A DNA stretch of 64,000 bases from Micromonospora chokoriensis (GCF_000718555.1 NZ_JOAN01000014.1:114432-178431), one strand, 5' to 3'; numbered from the stretch's first letter, positions 31,329-39,984 are shown. A program made the numbers and translations. The notes: a model not told the origin generated them from the letters alone.

Positions 31329-32069
31329 ATGTTCTCAGTAGAGGAACGCGACCTGGTCCGGCAGCGGCTGCTGCGCCTGGCGGAACAGGATCCCGCTGTC
31401 GCCGCCGCCGCGATCACCGGCTCGCACGCGACCGACGATGAGGATCGCTGGTCGGACATCGACCTGGCCTTCGCGGTCAGCGAACCGCTCGACGTCGTCA
31501 TGCGCCGATGGACGCACCAGATGTATCAGGACTTCGCCGCGGTTCACCACTGGGACCTGGTGTCCGGGTCTGCGATCTACCGGGTGTTCCTGCTAGCGCA
31601 CTGCCTGGAGGTCGACCTCGCGTTCAGCCCGGAAGCCGAGTTCGGGCCACGAGGCCCGAGTTGGCGGCTCATGTTCGGGCAGTCAACCCCACCCCAGGTC
31701 ACCACGCCGAGTGGCCACGACGAGATGGCTGGTCTGGCCTGGCACCACGCACTGCACGCGCGGGTCAGCATCGAACGGGGCAGATACTGGCAAGCCGAGC
31801 ACTGGATCAGCGCCCTGCGCACCCAGACGATCGCGCTCACTTGCCGGCGCCTGGGCCACGCCACCAGTTACGCCAAGGGCGCTCATCTACTACCCGCGGA
31901 CATCACCGGCTCGCTGGAAACGACCCTGGTCCGCTCCCTGGATGACACCGAGTTGCGTCGCGCACTCTCCGCCGCCGCAACGGCACTGACCGCAGAGCTG
32001 ACTCGTACGGAACCGGCCCTGGCCGATCGACTGCACCCGATTCTCACCGAGCTTGCCGCGACCAGATGA
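31329..32069 (+). CDS. Nucleotidyltransferase-domain protein (aminoglycoside adenylyltransferase-like fold)
   Basis: A 246-residue protein with the polymerase-beta-type nucleotidyltransferase signature ITGSHATDDEDRWSDIDLAFAV (GSx...DxD), a third acidic candidate in LEVDLAFSPEAEF, and a helical C-terminal half of the kanamycin-nucleotidyltransferase kind. The substrate is unknown: antibiotics, tRNA and proteins are all used by this superfamily. ATG 31329 leaves the core intact; the frame is open upstream but overlaps the small ORF. It follows the palindrome cluster, which may regulate it. Confidence 0.82.
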   Translation: MFSVEERDLVRQRLLRLAEQDPAVAAAAITGSHATDDEDRWSDIDLAFAVSEPLDVVMRRWTHQMYQDFAAVHHWDLVSGSAIYRVFLLAHCLEVDLAFSPEAEFGPRGPSWRLMFGQSTPPQVTTPSGHDEMAGLAWHHALHARVSIERGRYWQAEHWISALRTQTIALTCRRLGHATSYAKGAHLLPADITGSLETTLVRSLDDTELRRALSAAATALTAELTRTEPALADRLHPILTELAATR

Positions 32070-32246
32070 CCGCCGCAGAGCGGCAACCCACACGCTGAGT
32101 GGCCTCAGAGACGCAGAGGCTCCAACCGTGACCGAGGGGACGGTCCACCAGCGCGCGGATCACGCCCGGTCTCGAACCGGCTCCAATGGAAGCCGCGAGG
32201 CCCTCAACGCACGACCCGCACGGACGACGGGACATCAAGGCACACC

Positions 32247-32621
32247 ATGAAGATCCTCCAAGACGGGCCCTTCCTCGTCATTCAGCGCGACCGGTTCGTC
32301 GCCCGCTTCCCGGCGGCCCCGGACGACGACCTGGAACAACTCCAGGACCAGGACATGTACGTCACCGTCACCGACGGACCGACCTACTACGCGACCCTGA
32401 TGACCCTCGACGCCATCAACGATGTGCTACGCCGATGGAGACACACCGGCGAAGCCGCTGGCGGCCGATACTTCTACGCGACTGACCTCGTGATCACGCC
32501 CCGGCCCGGCATCACCGCGATGCTCGAAGCCATCGACGGGCTTGTCCGCGACGGAGAGATCGCGAACGCCTGTCAGGTCATCCCGAATAAGAGGGAAGCC
32601 GAGATGCCTCAGATTGACTGA
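32247..32621 (+). CDS. Hypothetical protein
   Basis: A 124-residue soluble protein (MKILQDGPFLVIQRDRFVARFPAAPDDDLEQLQDQDMYVTV..., ending NKREAEMPQID) with no family I know. Balanced charge, an aromatic-rich core (YYATLMTLDAINDVLRRWRHTGEAAGGRYFYATDLVI) and normal codon use support a real gene. AAGG lies 9 bp upstream of the ATG. It is 177 bp after the nucleotidyltransferase on the same strand. Confidence 0.6.
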   Translation: MKILQDGPFLVIQRDRFVARFPAAPDDDLEQLQDQDMYVTVTDGPTYYATLMTLDAINDVLRRWRHTGEAAGGRYFYATDLVITPRPGITAMLEAIDGLVRDGEIANACQVIPNKREAEMPQID

Positions 32622-32734
32622 CACGCAAAAGCATCCTCGCGGTTGCGGGCGAAGGACCACCTTGCCGCGATTGGCCCGCACCCCATACCAGCCGCTTGCG
32701 TGGCCGGTGCAGGAGCGCAGAGCAAGGGTTGCGG

Positions 32735-33229
32735 CTACGAGCGGCCGTACGCGGCGCGGGCCTGGGCTACCTCGGCGGCCTCGCGTTCACGCCACCGGTG
32801 CTGAGCGTCCCGGTTGCACGTTCGGCAGACCCGACGGTAGCGGCCGGTCGCCGGGTCGAGTTCACGGTCGTGGCCGTTGCGGCACTGTGCCGGCTGGACT
32901 CGGTTACGGGAGGCATCGGCCCGGCTGACCTGGCGCAGATGTGTCGGCTCGATGCAGTCGGCGGCCCCGCAGGTCTGGTCGACGTCGAGGGCGGGGTCGT
33001 ACCCGCCGACGAGGACGACGTACGCGGCGATGTGTGCCCATGCGCGACCGGCGACCTTCTGGTGGATCCCGCGTCGCGGCCCGTAACCGTGGATGACGAG
33101 GCAGCCGTTGTCGGTGCGGTGCGAGCGTTGCAGCAGGTAGGCGCGCAGCGACTCCTCGGTGTGATAGCGGGATAGACCCTTCACTGCCGAGAGCACGCTG
33201 TCACCGTACCCGCGTGGCTCGACGGGCAC
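32735..33229 (-). CDS. HNH-endonuclease-like protein
   Basis: A 164-residue protein resembling phage-type HNH proteins: GCLVIHGYGPRRGIHQKVAGRAWAHIAAYVVLVG, then DQTCGAADCIEPTHLRQV, which has the typical Cys pair and the Cys-x-x-Pro-x-His-Leu of the HNH zinc site. A second Cys cluster (CRNGHDREL...CRTCNRDAQHRWRERE) is at the C-terminus. It probably nicks or cleaves DNA, or is a domesticated relic. GTG 33229 is 3 bp after the TetR stop but has no clear ribosome-binding site; GTG 33196 is an alternative. Confidence 0.7.
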   Translation of the reverse strand: MPVEPRGYGDSVLSAVKGLSRYHTEESLRAYLLQRSHRTDNGCLVIHGYGPRRGIHQKVAGRAWAHIAAYVVLVGGYDPALDVDQTCGAADCIEPTHLRQVSRADASRNRVQPAQCRNGHDRELDPATGRYRRVCRTCNRDAQHRWREREAAEVAQARAAYGRS

Positions 33230-33232
33230 GTA

Positions 33233-33895
33233 CTAGCGTAGGGCTGCGATGCCGGCCAGGAAGATGTCGATACCGGCGAGGAACTGCTCGCGGTCGTCGT
33301 GCTCGCGTAGCTGGGTCACCGTCGCGTGCACGAACGGGTACCTGCTCGGGTCCAACTGCGCCCACTGCGCGGCGGCGTTGTTCAGGAATGCCGCCCGGTC
33401 CGCGTCCTGGGCGGTGAGGTGGCGGGCGTTCGCGGCGTTCTGGACGGCGACACCGAGGACGTAGTTCACCAGCGTGCCGGCCGCGTCGAAGCGTGCCTTC
33501 TCGGGTACGGCGAGTGCGTCGAGCAGCCGGCCGATGCTCTCGTAGAAGTCCAGCAGCGCGGGCCGCCATGGTTGCCGGGAGAGCTCCGCGCCGACCCAGG
33601 GGTGGGCGTCGATCGCGTCGAACAGGCCCAGGGCGAGGCGGCGCAGGGTTTCGCGGGGGTCCGCGTCGGTGGCCGTGTGGGACAGCACGCCGGTGATGAT
33701 GTCGTCGGTGGCCGCCGCGAGCAGGTCACTCTTGTCCGTCACGTGGTGGTAGATCGCCCCGTAGCCGGTTTTCAGGCGGACGGTGAGAGCGCGCAGCGTC
33801 AGGGCGTTCTCGCCGTCGCTGTCCAGTATCTCGGTGGCGGTCTGAATGATCAGCTCTCTGGACAGGCTGTCCGTGCGCCGCTGAGCCTTCGCCAT
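33233..33895 (-). CDS. TetR family transcriptional regulator
   Basis: A 220-residue TetR protein with DNA-binding domain LSRELIIQTATEILDSDGENALTLRALTVRLKTGYGAIYHHVTDKSDLLAAATDDI and an effector domain of the TetR_C type. It is divergent from the FAD monooxygenase at 33998, with a large palindromic operator between them. By its layout it represses both itself and the monooxygenase. ATG 33895 is the first methionine of the conserved domain. Confidence 0.9.
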   Translation of the reverse strand: MAKAQRRTDSLSRELIIQTATEILDSDGENALTLRALTVRLKTGYGAIYHHVTDKSDLLAAATDDIITGVLSHTATDADPRETLRRLALGLFDAIDAHPWVGAELSRQPWRPALLDFYESIGRLLDALAVPEKARFDAAGTLVNYVLGVAVQNAANARHLTAQDADRAAFLNNAAAQWAQLDPSRYPFVHATVTQLREHDDREQFLAGIDIFLAGIAALR

Positions 33896-33914
33896 GGCCC
33901 CAGTATGGCACTGA

Positions 33915-33963
33915 TGGATCGCCGCTCCAAACCGTGTTAGCGTCGCATTGGAGCGGCGATCCA
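33915..33963. promoter_or_regulatory. Palindromic operator with 16-bp arms between TetR and monooxygenase genes
   Basis: TGGATCGCCGCTCCAA (33915-33930) and its exact complement TTGGAGCGGCGATCCA (33948-33963) are separated by 17 bp. Each arm is itself imperfectly symmetric (GGAxCGnCGxTCC), so they are probably two inverted binding sites for TetR dimers covering the promoters. Confidence 0.78.
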
Positions 33964-33997
33964 ATGGGGGTTGCCGAGCGGATCTGGGGGGACCACC

Positions 33998-35128
33998 ATG
34001 ACCACACCGGTCACGATCATCGGAGCAGGTCTGGGCGGCCTGATGCTCGCCCGCGTACTGCATGTGCACGGCATTCCGTCCACCGTCTACGAGGCGGAGG
34101 CGTCCCCCTCGGCGCGGGCGCAGGGCGGGCTGCTCGACATCCGCGACTACAACGGTCAGCCGGCGCTGGCGGCGGCAGGCCTGACCGAGGAGTTCCGCAG
34201 GCTCGTCCTGCAGGGGCGTCAGGCGATGCGACTCCTCGACCGGCACCGCAACGTCCTGCTCGACGTGCCCGACGACGGCACGGGTGCCAGCCCCGAGGTG
34301 CAGCGCGGTGAGCTGCGACAGATGCTGCTCGACTCACTGCCGGCCGACACGGTGCGCTGGGGTCACAAGGTCAGCGGCGTGCGTACCCTCGGCGAAGGTC
34401 GCCACGAGGTGGCCTTCGCCGACGGCACGGCCGTCGTCACGAGCCTGCTGGTCGGCGCGGACGGCGCCTGGTCCCGCGTACGACCGCTGCTGTCCGACGC
34501 GACACCCGAGTACACCGGCATCTCGTTCATCGAGACCCACCTGTTCGACGGCGACACCCGGCACCCGACCAGCGCGGCCACCGTCGGCGGCGGAGCGATG
34601 ATGGTGCTGGAGCCGGGCCGGGGCATCCTGGCCCACCGCGAGCGCGGCGGCAACCTGCACACCTGGGTGATGCTCGCCAGGTCACGGGAGTGGTTCGCCG
34701 CCATCGACTTCGCCGACCCCGACGTGGCCACCGCGCGGATCGTGCGGGAGTTCGACGGCTGGGCGCCGGAGCTCACCGCTCTAATCGCCGATGGCGAGAC
34801 CCCGCCGGTGCTGCGTCACATCTTCACCCTGCCGGTCGCGCACCGGTGGGACCGGACGCCCGGAGTGACCCTGCTCGGCGACGCCGCACACCTGACCGCA
34901 CCCAACGGCGAGGGTGCCAACCTGGCCCTACTCGACGGCGCCGAGCTGGGCCAGGCCATCGCCGCGCACCCCGACGACATCGAGACCGCGCTCAGCGCGT
35001 ACGAGCAGGCCATGTTCGTGCGCAGTGTCGCGGCCAACGCCGAGGCCTCCGACCTGCACGACATGCTGGGCGAGGGCACGCCGCACACGCTGGTCGACGC
35101 CTTCGCCGGCTCAGCCCCAGGGCGGTAG
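33998..35128 (+). CDS. TetX-like FAD-dependent monooxygenase
   Basis: A 376-residue class A flavin monooxygenase: FAD motif TIIGAGLGGLMLARVLHVHGI, central LVGADGAWSRVRPLL (DG motif), and GVTLLGDAAHLTAPNGEGANLALLDGAELGQAI (GD motif and PNGEGAN loop typical of TetX-like enzymes). Length is close to TetX. It could hydroxylate tetracycline-like or other aromatic compounds, but substrate residues cannot be judged. Start ATG 33998 has GGGGGGACC upstream. Its end overlaps the convergent LysR gene by 18 bp. Confidence 0.88.
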   Translation: MTTPVTIIGAGLGGLMLARVLHVHGIPSTVYEAEASPSARAQGGLLDIRDYNGQPALAAAGLTEEFRRLVLQGRQAMRLLDRHRNVLLDVPDDGTGASPEVQRGELRQMLLDSLPADTVRWGHKVSGVRTLGEGRHEVAFADGTAVVTSLLVGADGAWSRVRPLLSDATPEYTGISFIETHLFDGDTRHPTSAATVGGGAMMVLEPGRGILAHRERGGNLHTWVMLARSREWFAAIDFADPDVATARIVREFDGWAPELTALIADGETPPVLRHIFTLPVAHRWDRTPGVTLLGDAAHLTAPNGEGANLALLDGAELGQAIAAHPDDIETALSAYEQAMFVRSVAANAEASDLHDMLGEGTPHTLVDAFAGSAPGR

Positions 35129-36040
35129 CCAGACCTCTTCGTCGGGCGTCTGCGCGCGTCGTGAGTCGAGGAAGTCGCGCAGTGCGCGCAGCGCGGGGTG
35201 CGGATTGTCGTCGCGCCAGATGAGCGACATCGGGTAGATGGGCGCCGGGTCGCGCACCGGAATGCGGCGCAGGTCGTAGCTGTCCGGCCACAGGTACCGG
35301 GTGTGAACGCCTGCGAGGGTCGCCAACTGCGCGGACTCGGCGATCTCGGCCAGCAGCGCCTCGTTGCCGAAGACCGGCCCGACCAGGTCGATGGTGAGGC
35401 CGAACGCGGCGGCGAGTACGTCGTAGTAGTCGGCCCACTCGGTGCCGGGGGCCATGCCGGGCATCCAGATGCGGTGGTCGGCAAGTTGCGCAGGCGTGAC
35501 GGTACGGGCGTTGGCGAGCGGATGACGGGGGCCGACGAGCAGTTCGTGGTGCTCGTCGATCACCCGCGTGGCCCGGATCGCGGCTGGTAGGTGACGCGCG
35601 GCGACCGGGACGGCGTGGAAGGTGGCGTCGACAGTCCCCGCCTCGACGGCGGCCATCGCGGCGTGCACGTCGGCGTCGAGGGTGACGACATCCAGTTCGA
35701 TGCGCGGATGCGCACGGTGGAAGTCCTGCAGCAGCACCGCCGGGGCGATCCGTCGGCTGTGCACGTCGACGCGCAGCGCCCGCCGGCCGGGGCGCACGGA
35801 GGCGTCGGCGCGCGCCTCGGCCCGCAGCAGTTCCCGGGCATGGGGCAGGAAGGTCTGACCGTCGACGGTGAGGTGGGTGCCGCGCGCCGTGCGGGTGAAC
35901 AGCCGTACACCCAGGTCCTTCTCCAGTGCGGCGATGCGCTTGGAGACAGCCTGCTGGGTGATCGACAGCGCGGCGGCGACGTCCTGGAACTGGCCAGCGT
36001 CAGCGGCGGCGACGAAGGTGCGCACGGCGTCGAGATTCAC
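35111..36040 (-). CDS. LysR family transcriptional regulator
   Basis: A 309-residue regulator with a classical N-terminal winged helix-turn-helix (MNLDAVRTFVAAADAGQFQDVAAALSITQQAVSKRIAALEKDLGVRLFTRTARGTHLT) and a periplasmic-binding-like effector domain. It is divergent from the MFS gene at 36162, its likely target. In the gap, TTGTGACATGCCGCTGAATTGG is only loosely symmetric, and the T-N11-A LysR box cannot be pinned down. Confidence 0.9.
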   Translation of the reverse strand: MNLDAVRTFVAAADAGQFQDVAAALSITQQAVSKRIAALEKDLGVRLFTRTARGTHLTVDGQTFLPHARELLRAEARADASVRPGRRALRVDVHSRRIAPAVLLQDFHRAHPRIELDVVTLDADVHAAMAAVEAGTVDATFHAVPVAARHLPAAIRATRVIDEHHELLVGPRHPLANARTVTPAQLADHRIWMPGMAPGTEWADYYDVLAAAFGLTIDLVGPVFGNEALLAEIAESAQLATLAGVHTRYLWPDSYDLRRIPVRDPAPIYPMSLIWRDDNPHPALRALRDFLDSRRAQTPDEEVWLPPWG

Positions 36041-36161
36041 CCGACAACCCTACTGACACAACGTCTGGTTGTGACATGCCGCTGAATTGGTTGTTTGATC
36101 CCTGGTCGGCGGCCCTGATCTGATCGCAGCGATCAACGGTGAGTTGTCGGAGGCGGGAGGT

Positions 36162-37421
36162 GTGGGTTTGTCCGCGAGGCGGTCCCTCGGCCGGCGGTTC
36201 GGGTGGTTGTGGGCGTCGTACGCGGTCAGCGCCTACGGCTCGGGCCTCGGATTCGGCGCGCTGCCGCTGATCGCCGTGCTGGTGTTGCACGCCAGCCCCG
36301 CGCAGGTGTCCGCGTTGGCCGCGCTGGGGCCGGCGATGGGCGCGCTGATCGCCTTGCCGCTCGGGCCGTGGGTGGAGGTCCAGCGCAAGCGGCAGGTGAT
36401 GATCGCGATGGACCTGGCCCGGTTCGCGGTGCTGCTGACGATCCCCATCGCGTACGCGCTGGGCCGACTCAGCTTCGGGCAGTTGCTTGTCGTCTCGGCC
36501 GTGGTCGCCACCGCCAAGATCGCCTTCGGCGCGGCCAGCGGCGCCTTCCTCAAGTCCCTCGTGCGCCCGGATGACCTGCTGGTGGCGAACGCGCGGTTCG
36601 AGTCGACGACCTGGAGCGCGATCGCGCTCGGGCCGCCGCTGGGCGGGGCTGCGGTCGGCCTGTTCGGGCCGGTCGTCACCATCGTGGCCGACGCGCTGAG
36701 CTACCTGCTCTCCGCGCTGGGCATCGCGGCCATCCGCGGCCATGTCGACCACCCCCGGCGTACCGGCGCAGCCCGGGTCCGGGCCGGTGAGGTGCTCGAC
36801 GGGTGGCGGCACCTGTTGACCCACCCCGGCCTGCGTGCGCTCTACCTCAATCAGATGCTCATCGGCGGGCTGATCATGGCCACCGAGCCGCTGTTGGCCG
36901 TGCTCCTGCTCGGCGAGCTGGGTTTTGCACCCTGGCAGTACGGTCTCGCCTTCGCCGTGCCCTGCGTCGGCGGACTCGTCGGCTCACGGCTGGCCCGGCG
37001 GGTCGTGGTGCGCTACGGCCAACACCGGGTCATCCGTACCGTCGGCACGCTGCGCGCGATCTGGCTGGTCGGCCTCGCCTTCGTGCAGCCGGGCGTGGTC
37101 GGTCTCGCCACGGTGATCGCCGTCGAGCTGGCGATCATCATCAGCATGAGCCTGTACAACCCGGTGCTCGCCACCTACCGCCTGCAGCAGACGCCCAGGG
37201 ATCGCGTCGTGCGTACGCTCTCGGCCTGGTCGATCGGCAGCAGCGCCACCATCGCCGCCCTCAGCGCGGCGGGTGGGCTGCTCGCGCAGGCCACCAGCCC
37301 CCGCACGGCGATCACGGTCGCCGGCCTGCTGATCCTCGCCAGCCCGCTACTACTGCCCCGGCGCCCGGACGCCGATCAACCGGCACCGGAGCATTCCGCA
37401 CGGGTGCCTACGATCGCCTGA
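36162..37421 (+). CDS. MFS transporter (drug-efflux-like)
   Basis: A 419-residue major facilitator protein with 12 hydrophobic segments. LWASYAVSAYGSGLGFGALPLIAV is helix 1. The loop motif PLGPWVEVQRKRQVMIAMDLARF between helices 2 and 3 is basic, as in MFS drug exporters of the MFS_3/enterobactin-exporter branch. The start is uncertain: GTG 36162, TTG 36168 and TTG 36144 are all near GCGGGAGG. It is divergent from the LysR regulator. The stop overlaps the next ATG (TGATG). Confidence 0.85.
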   Translation: MGLSARRSLGRRFGWLWASYAVSAYGSGLGFGALPLIAVLVLHASPAQVSALAALGPAMGALIALPLGPWVEVQRKRQVMIAMDLARFAVLLTIPIAYALGRLSFGQLLVVSAVVATAKIAFGAASGAFLKSLVRPDDLLVANARFESTTWSAIALGPPLGGAAVGLFGPVVTIVADALSYLLSALGIAAIRGHVDHPRRTGAARVRAGEVLDGWRHLLTHPGLRALYLNQMLIGGLIMATEPLLAVLLLGELGFAPWQYGLAFAVPCVGGLVGSRLARRVVVRYGQHRVIRTVGTLRAIWLVGLAFVQPGVVGLATVIAVELAIIISMSLYNPVLATYRLQQTPRDRVVRTLSAWSIGSSATIAALSAAGGLLAQATSPRTAITVAGLLILASPLLLPRRPDADQPAPEHSARVPTIA

Positions 37422-38005
37422 TGTTCCAGCCGACCTACCCGATCCGCACCGCACGGCTCGCCCTGCGCCCGGTCACGATCGACGACCTCGACGACGTGCA
37501 CGCGTTTCAGCGCCGGCCCGACGTCGTGCGCTGGATGCTCGGCGCCGAGCCGCGTACCCGTGAGCAGTCCCGGGCGTCGGTGCGCGCCATGGCGGGCGAG
37601 GACGCCTGGCGAGCGGAGGGTGACTGCCTGACGGTGGCAGCGGTCACCGATGCCGGCGTGATCGGGATCGTGGAGTTGGTGTGGCGCAGCCCGGCCGACC
37701 GTACCGCCGAGCTCGGGTTCGTCTTCCACCCCGACCACGGTGGCCGCGGGTTGGCGACGGAGGCCGCCACGGCGTTGCTGGCCTGGGGTTTCGACGAGTT
37801 CGGGCTGCACCGGATCTACGGTCGGTGCCACGGTCGCAACGACGCGTCGGCTCGGCTGATGGCGCGGCTCGGCATGCGGCAGGAGGCACGCCATGTCGAG
37901 AGTTACCTGTTCAAGGGGGAGTGGGCCGACCGGCTCGTCTTCGCGATCCTGGCGCACGAGTGGCGGGCCCGGACCAGCACGTTGCCGGGTGGGACGCGCC
38001 AGTAA
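37421..38005 (+). CDS. GNAT family N-acetyltransferase (RimJ/RimL type)
   Basis: A 194-residue acetyltransferase: IRTARLALRPVTIDDLDDVHAF at the N-terminus, AELGFVFHPDHGGRGLATEAATALLAWGFDEFGLHRIYGRCHGRNDASARLMARLGMRQEA as the acetyl-CoA site, and a C-terminal strand (HVESYLFKGEWADRLVFAIL). ATG 37421 shares its A with the stop of the MFS gene, so the two are co-translated. A modifying enzyme plus an exporter under a LysR protein fits self-protection against a toxic metabolite (inference). Confidence 0.88.
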   Translation: MFQPTYPIRTARLALRPVTIDDLDDVHAFQRRPDVVRWMLGAEPRTREQSRASVRAMAGEDAWRAEGDCLTVAAVTDAGVIGIVELVWRSPADRTAELGFVFHPDHGGRGLATEAATALLAWGFDEFGLHRIYGRCHGRNDASARLMARLGMRQEARHVESYLFKGEWADRLVFAILAHEWRARTSTLPGGTRQ

Positions 38006-38022
38006 CTGGGCTGACGCCCTGG

Positions 38023-38523
38023 TCAGAGACGCAACTCGAGCACCAGTTCGTGCCGGATGGGGATCCCGTCGTCCTCCAGCGGGATGCTGGACTTGAGCTG
38101 CCGGGCCCGGGTCACGGCATCCCGTTCGACGCGTACCAGGTCGAAGCCGCGCCGCTGATAGAAGCGCAACGCCGCCAGATTTTCATTAGTGGTCACCAAC
38201 CAGAGCACTGTGACGCGTTGACGGATTGCCTCGGCCCGCAGCCAGCCGAGGAGGGCGCTGCCCGCACCTATCCCCGGTTCGGTGGCGACGAGCGAGAGGA
38301 TCTCCCACGTCTGGGTGCCATCGCGGCGGTAGGTGATCACCCCGACCCGACGGCTGTCCCGCTCGGCTACGGCGGCAGCGTCACCGGCGGCGTCCAGGAG
38401 TTCGTCGTGCACCGCCATCATGGTGCTGCCGAACGTGTCGGCCAAGGCCTCGTTGACGAACGGCGCGTCCTCGGCCACGGCATTCCGGACGGTCACGCGG
38501 GAATCCGATGTACGCATGTTCAT
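38023..38523 (-). CDS. GNAT family N-acetyltransferase
   Basis: A 166-residue GNAT protein with RVTVRNAVAEDAPFVNEALADTFGS, the conserved acetyl-CoA pocket LVATEPGIGAGSALLGWLRAEAI, and LWLVTTNENLAALRFYQRRGFDLVRVERDAV, a segment seen in small GNATs that act on unknown small molecules. ATG 38523 or 38517 starts it. It is convergent with the previous GNAT and is separated from the NmrA-like gene upstream by a strong hairpin. Confidence 0.85.
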   Translation of the reverse strand: MNMRTSDSRVTVRNAVAEDAPFVNEALADTFGSTMMAVHDELLDAAGDAAAVAERDSRRVGVITYRRDGTQTWEILSLVATEPGIGAGSALLGWLRAEAIRQRVTVLWLVTTNENLAALRFYQRRGFDLVRVERDAVTRARQLKSSIPLEDDGIPIRHELVLELRL

Positions 38524-38574
38524 GTAGTCGGCTCTCCGGGGCTCGGGATGACGGCCGAGAGCACGGTATCGCCG

Positions 38575-38622
38575 TACCCGCGTCTCGCGGTGGCGGTCGA
38601 TCGCCGCCGCGAGACGCGGGTA
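38575..38622 (-). terminator. Hairpin terminator after the NmrA-like gene
   Basis: Perfect 16-bp arms (TACCCGCGTCTCGCGG at 38575-38590 and its complement at 38607-38622), with a further GGCG/CGCC pair in the loop. It sits just downstream of the NmrA-like gene on the minus strand. Confidence 0.7.
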
Positions 38623-38630
38623 GTGCCTGC

Positions 38631-39377
38631 TCAGGCTCGGCGGCCGAGCCACTCCCGGTACGCGGTGGGTGCGATGACGGCGTCGGCGGCGGCGATGAGG
38701 GCGTCGCCGGGTACGGCGGCGAACATGCCGGCGCTGTTCTCGGTGGTGACGGTGCGCTGGTCACCTCGGGCGGCGAGGGTGATCCTTCCCAACTCGTCGA
38801 GGGCGAAGACGTCCGGCCCGGCGACGTTGCGGATGCCCCGCAGCGGTGCGCCCATGCTGACCTCGGCGACGGCCTGCGCCACGTCGGCGGCGGCCATCGG
38901 CTGCACTGGCGTGCTGGGCAGGCGCACGGTGGTGTCGTCGGCGGTCCAGGAGAGGATCGCGTCGACGAACTCGAAGAACTGGGTAGCGCGGACGATCGAG
39001 TAGGGGATGGGTCCGGCCGTGAGGATGTCCTCCTGGAGAACCTTGGCGCGGTAGTAGTCCAGGTCGGGCACCTGGTCGACGCCGACGATGGAGAGCACCA
39101 CGGCGTGGCCGACGCCCGCACGCTCGGCTGCGGCCAGCAGGTTGTCCATGGTCGCCTGGAAGAAGGCGGGCGAGGCGTCGTCGAAGGTCGGTGAGTTCGT
39201 CAGGTTGACGACGACCTCGGCGCCGGCGAGCGCCTCGGACAGGCCCTGCCCGGTGAGCAGGTCCACCCCGGTGGACAGCGAGAGCGGCACCGCCTCATGG
39301 CCCGCGGCCTGCAAGATCTTGACGACCTGCGACCCGATGAGGCCGGTCCCGCCCAGTACGGCGATCTTCATGCCCAT
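38631..39377 (-). CDS. NmrA-like NAD(P)H-binding protein
   Basis: A 248-residue atypical SDR: MKIAVLGGTGLIGSQVVKILQAAGHEAV with the GxxGxxG nucleotide site, then VVNLTNSPTFDDASPAFFQATMDNLLAAAERAGVGHAVVLSIVG. It lacks the SDR Tyr-Lys pair, so it probably senses or binds nicotinamide cofactor instead of reducing a substrate. It is divergent from the RsrR-like Rrf2 gene and shares its operators, the same arrangement described for S. venezuelae rsrR and its NmrA-type target. Starts at 39377 or 39371. Confidence 0.88.
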   Translation of the reverse strand: MGMKIAVLGGTGLIGSQVVKILQAAGHEAVPLSLSTGVDLLTGQGLSEALAGAEVVVNLTNSPTFDDASPAFFQATMDNLLAAAERAGVGHAVVLSIVGVDQVPDLDYYRAKVLQEDILTAGPIPYSIVRATQFFEFVDAILSWTADDTTVRLPSTPVQPMAAADVAQAVAEVSMGAPLRGIRNVAGPDVFALDELGRITLAARGDQRTVTTENSAGMFAAVPGDALIAAADAVIAPTAYREWLGRRA

Positions 39378-39421
39378 GCACCTTCCCGTGATTGTGTGGT
39401 CCGGACGCTGACACCAGCCAA

Positions 39422-39472
39422 ACTCGGACCTCTCTTGTCCGAAAACTATACTCGGACAAGATGAGTCCGAGT
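39422..39472. promoter_or_regulatory. Tandem Rrf2/RsrR-type operators
   Basis: ACTCGGAC-N7-GTCCGAGT is a perfect dyad at 39450-39472. TCGGAC-N7-GTCCGA, with the same leading ACTCGGAC, occurs 28 bp earlier (39422-39442). The first right arm and second left arm also form CTTGTCCGA/TCGGACAAG (39434-39460). The second site fits the 11-3-11 inverted-repeat layout reported for RsrR class 1 sites. They cover the only space between the divergent genes. Confidence 0.8.
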
Positions 39473-39495
39473 AACGGGGTGATTAGGGTGACGTC

Positions 39496-39978
39496 ATGAA
39501 GATGTCCGGCGGGGTCGAGTGGGCGCTGCACTGCTGCGTGGTGCTCACCGCCAGCAACACGCCCGTCGCGGCGGCCAAGCTGGCGGAGCTGCACGACGTC
39601 TCCAGCAGCTACCTCGCCAAGCAGCTCCAGGCCCTGGCCCGTGCCGGTTTGATCCACTCCGTGCAGGGCAAGTCGGGCGGCTACGTGCTGACCCGCGCGC
39701 CGGAGAGCATCACCCTGCTCGACGTGGTGCGGGCCGTCGACGGCCCTGGCCCGACCTTCGTCTGCACGGAGATCCGCCAGCGCGGCCCCTTCGCGACCCC
39801 GGCCGACTCCTGCACCACGCCGTGCCCGGTCGCCCGCGCGATGTGGGCCGCCGAGGAGGCATGGCGTCAGGCGCTCGCCGCGGTCACGATCGCCGACCTC
39901 GCCCGAGACGTCGACGCCAACTCCGGCCCCGAGGCCCTGGCCGGCATCCAGACCTGGCTGACCAGCGGCACCAGCTGA
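39496..39978 (+). CDS. rsrR: Rrf2 family [2Fe-2S] regulator, RsrR-like
   Basis: A 160-residue Rrf2 protein: MKMSGGVEWALHCCVVLTAS, HDVSSSYLAKQLQALARAGLIHSVQGKSGGYVLTRAPE (winged helix), then VCTEIRQRGPF and DSCTTPCPVARAM. Glu8 and His12 match the two non-cysteine ligands reported for S. venezuelae RsrR, and Cys106/Cys110 can supply the other two. Cys90 is also present. It probably senses redox state through its cluster and represses the divergent NmrA-like gene via the tandem operators. It differs from NsrR-type NO sensors by these ligands. Confidence 0.85.
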   Translation: MKMSGGVEWALHCCVVLTASNTPVAAAKLAELHDVSSSYLAKQLQALARAGLIHSVQGKSGGYVLTRAPESITLLDVVRAVDGPGPTFVCTEIRQRGPFATPADSCTTPCPVARAMWAAEEAWRQALAAVTIADLARDVDANSGPEALAGIQTWLTSGTS

Positions 39979-39984
39979 GCGAGG

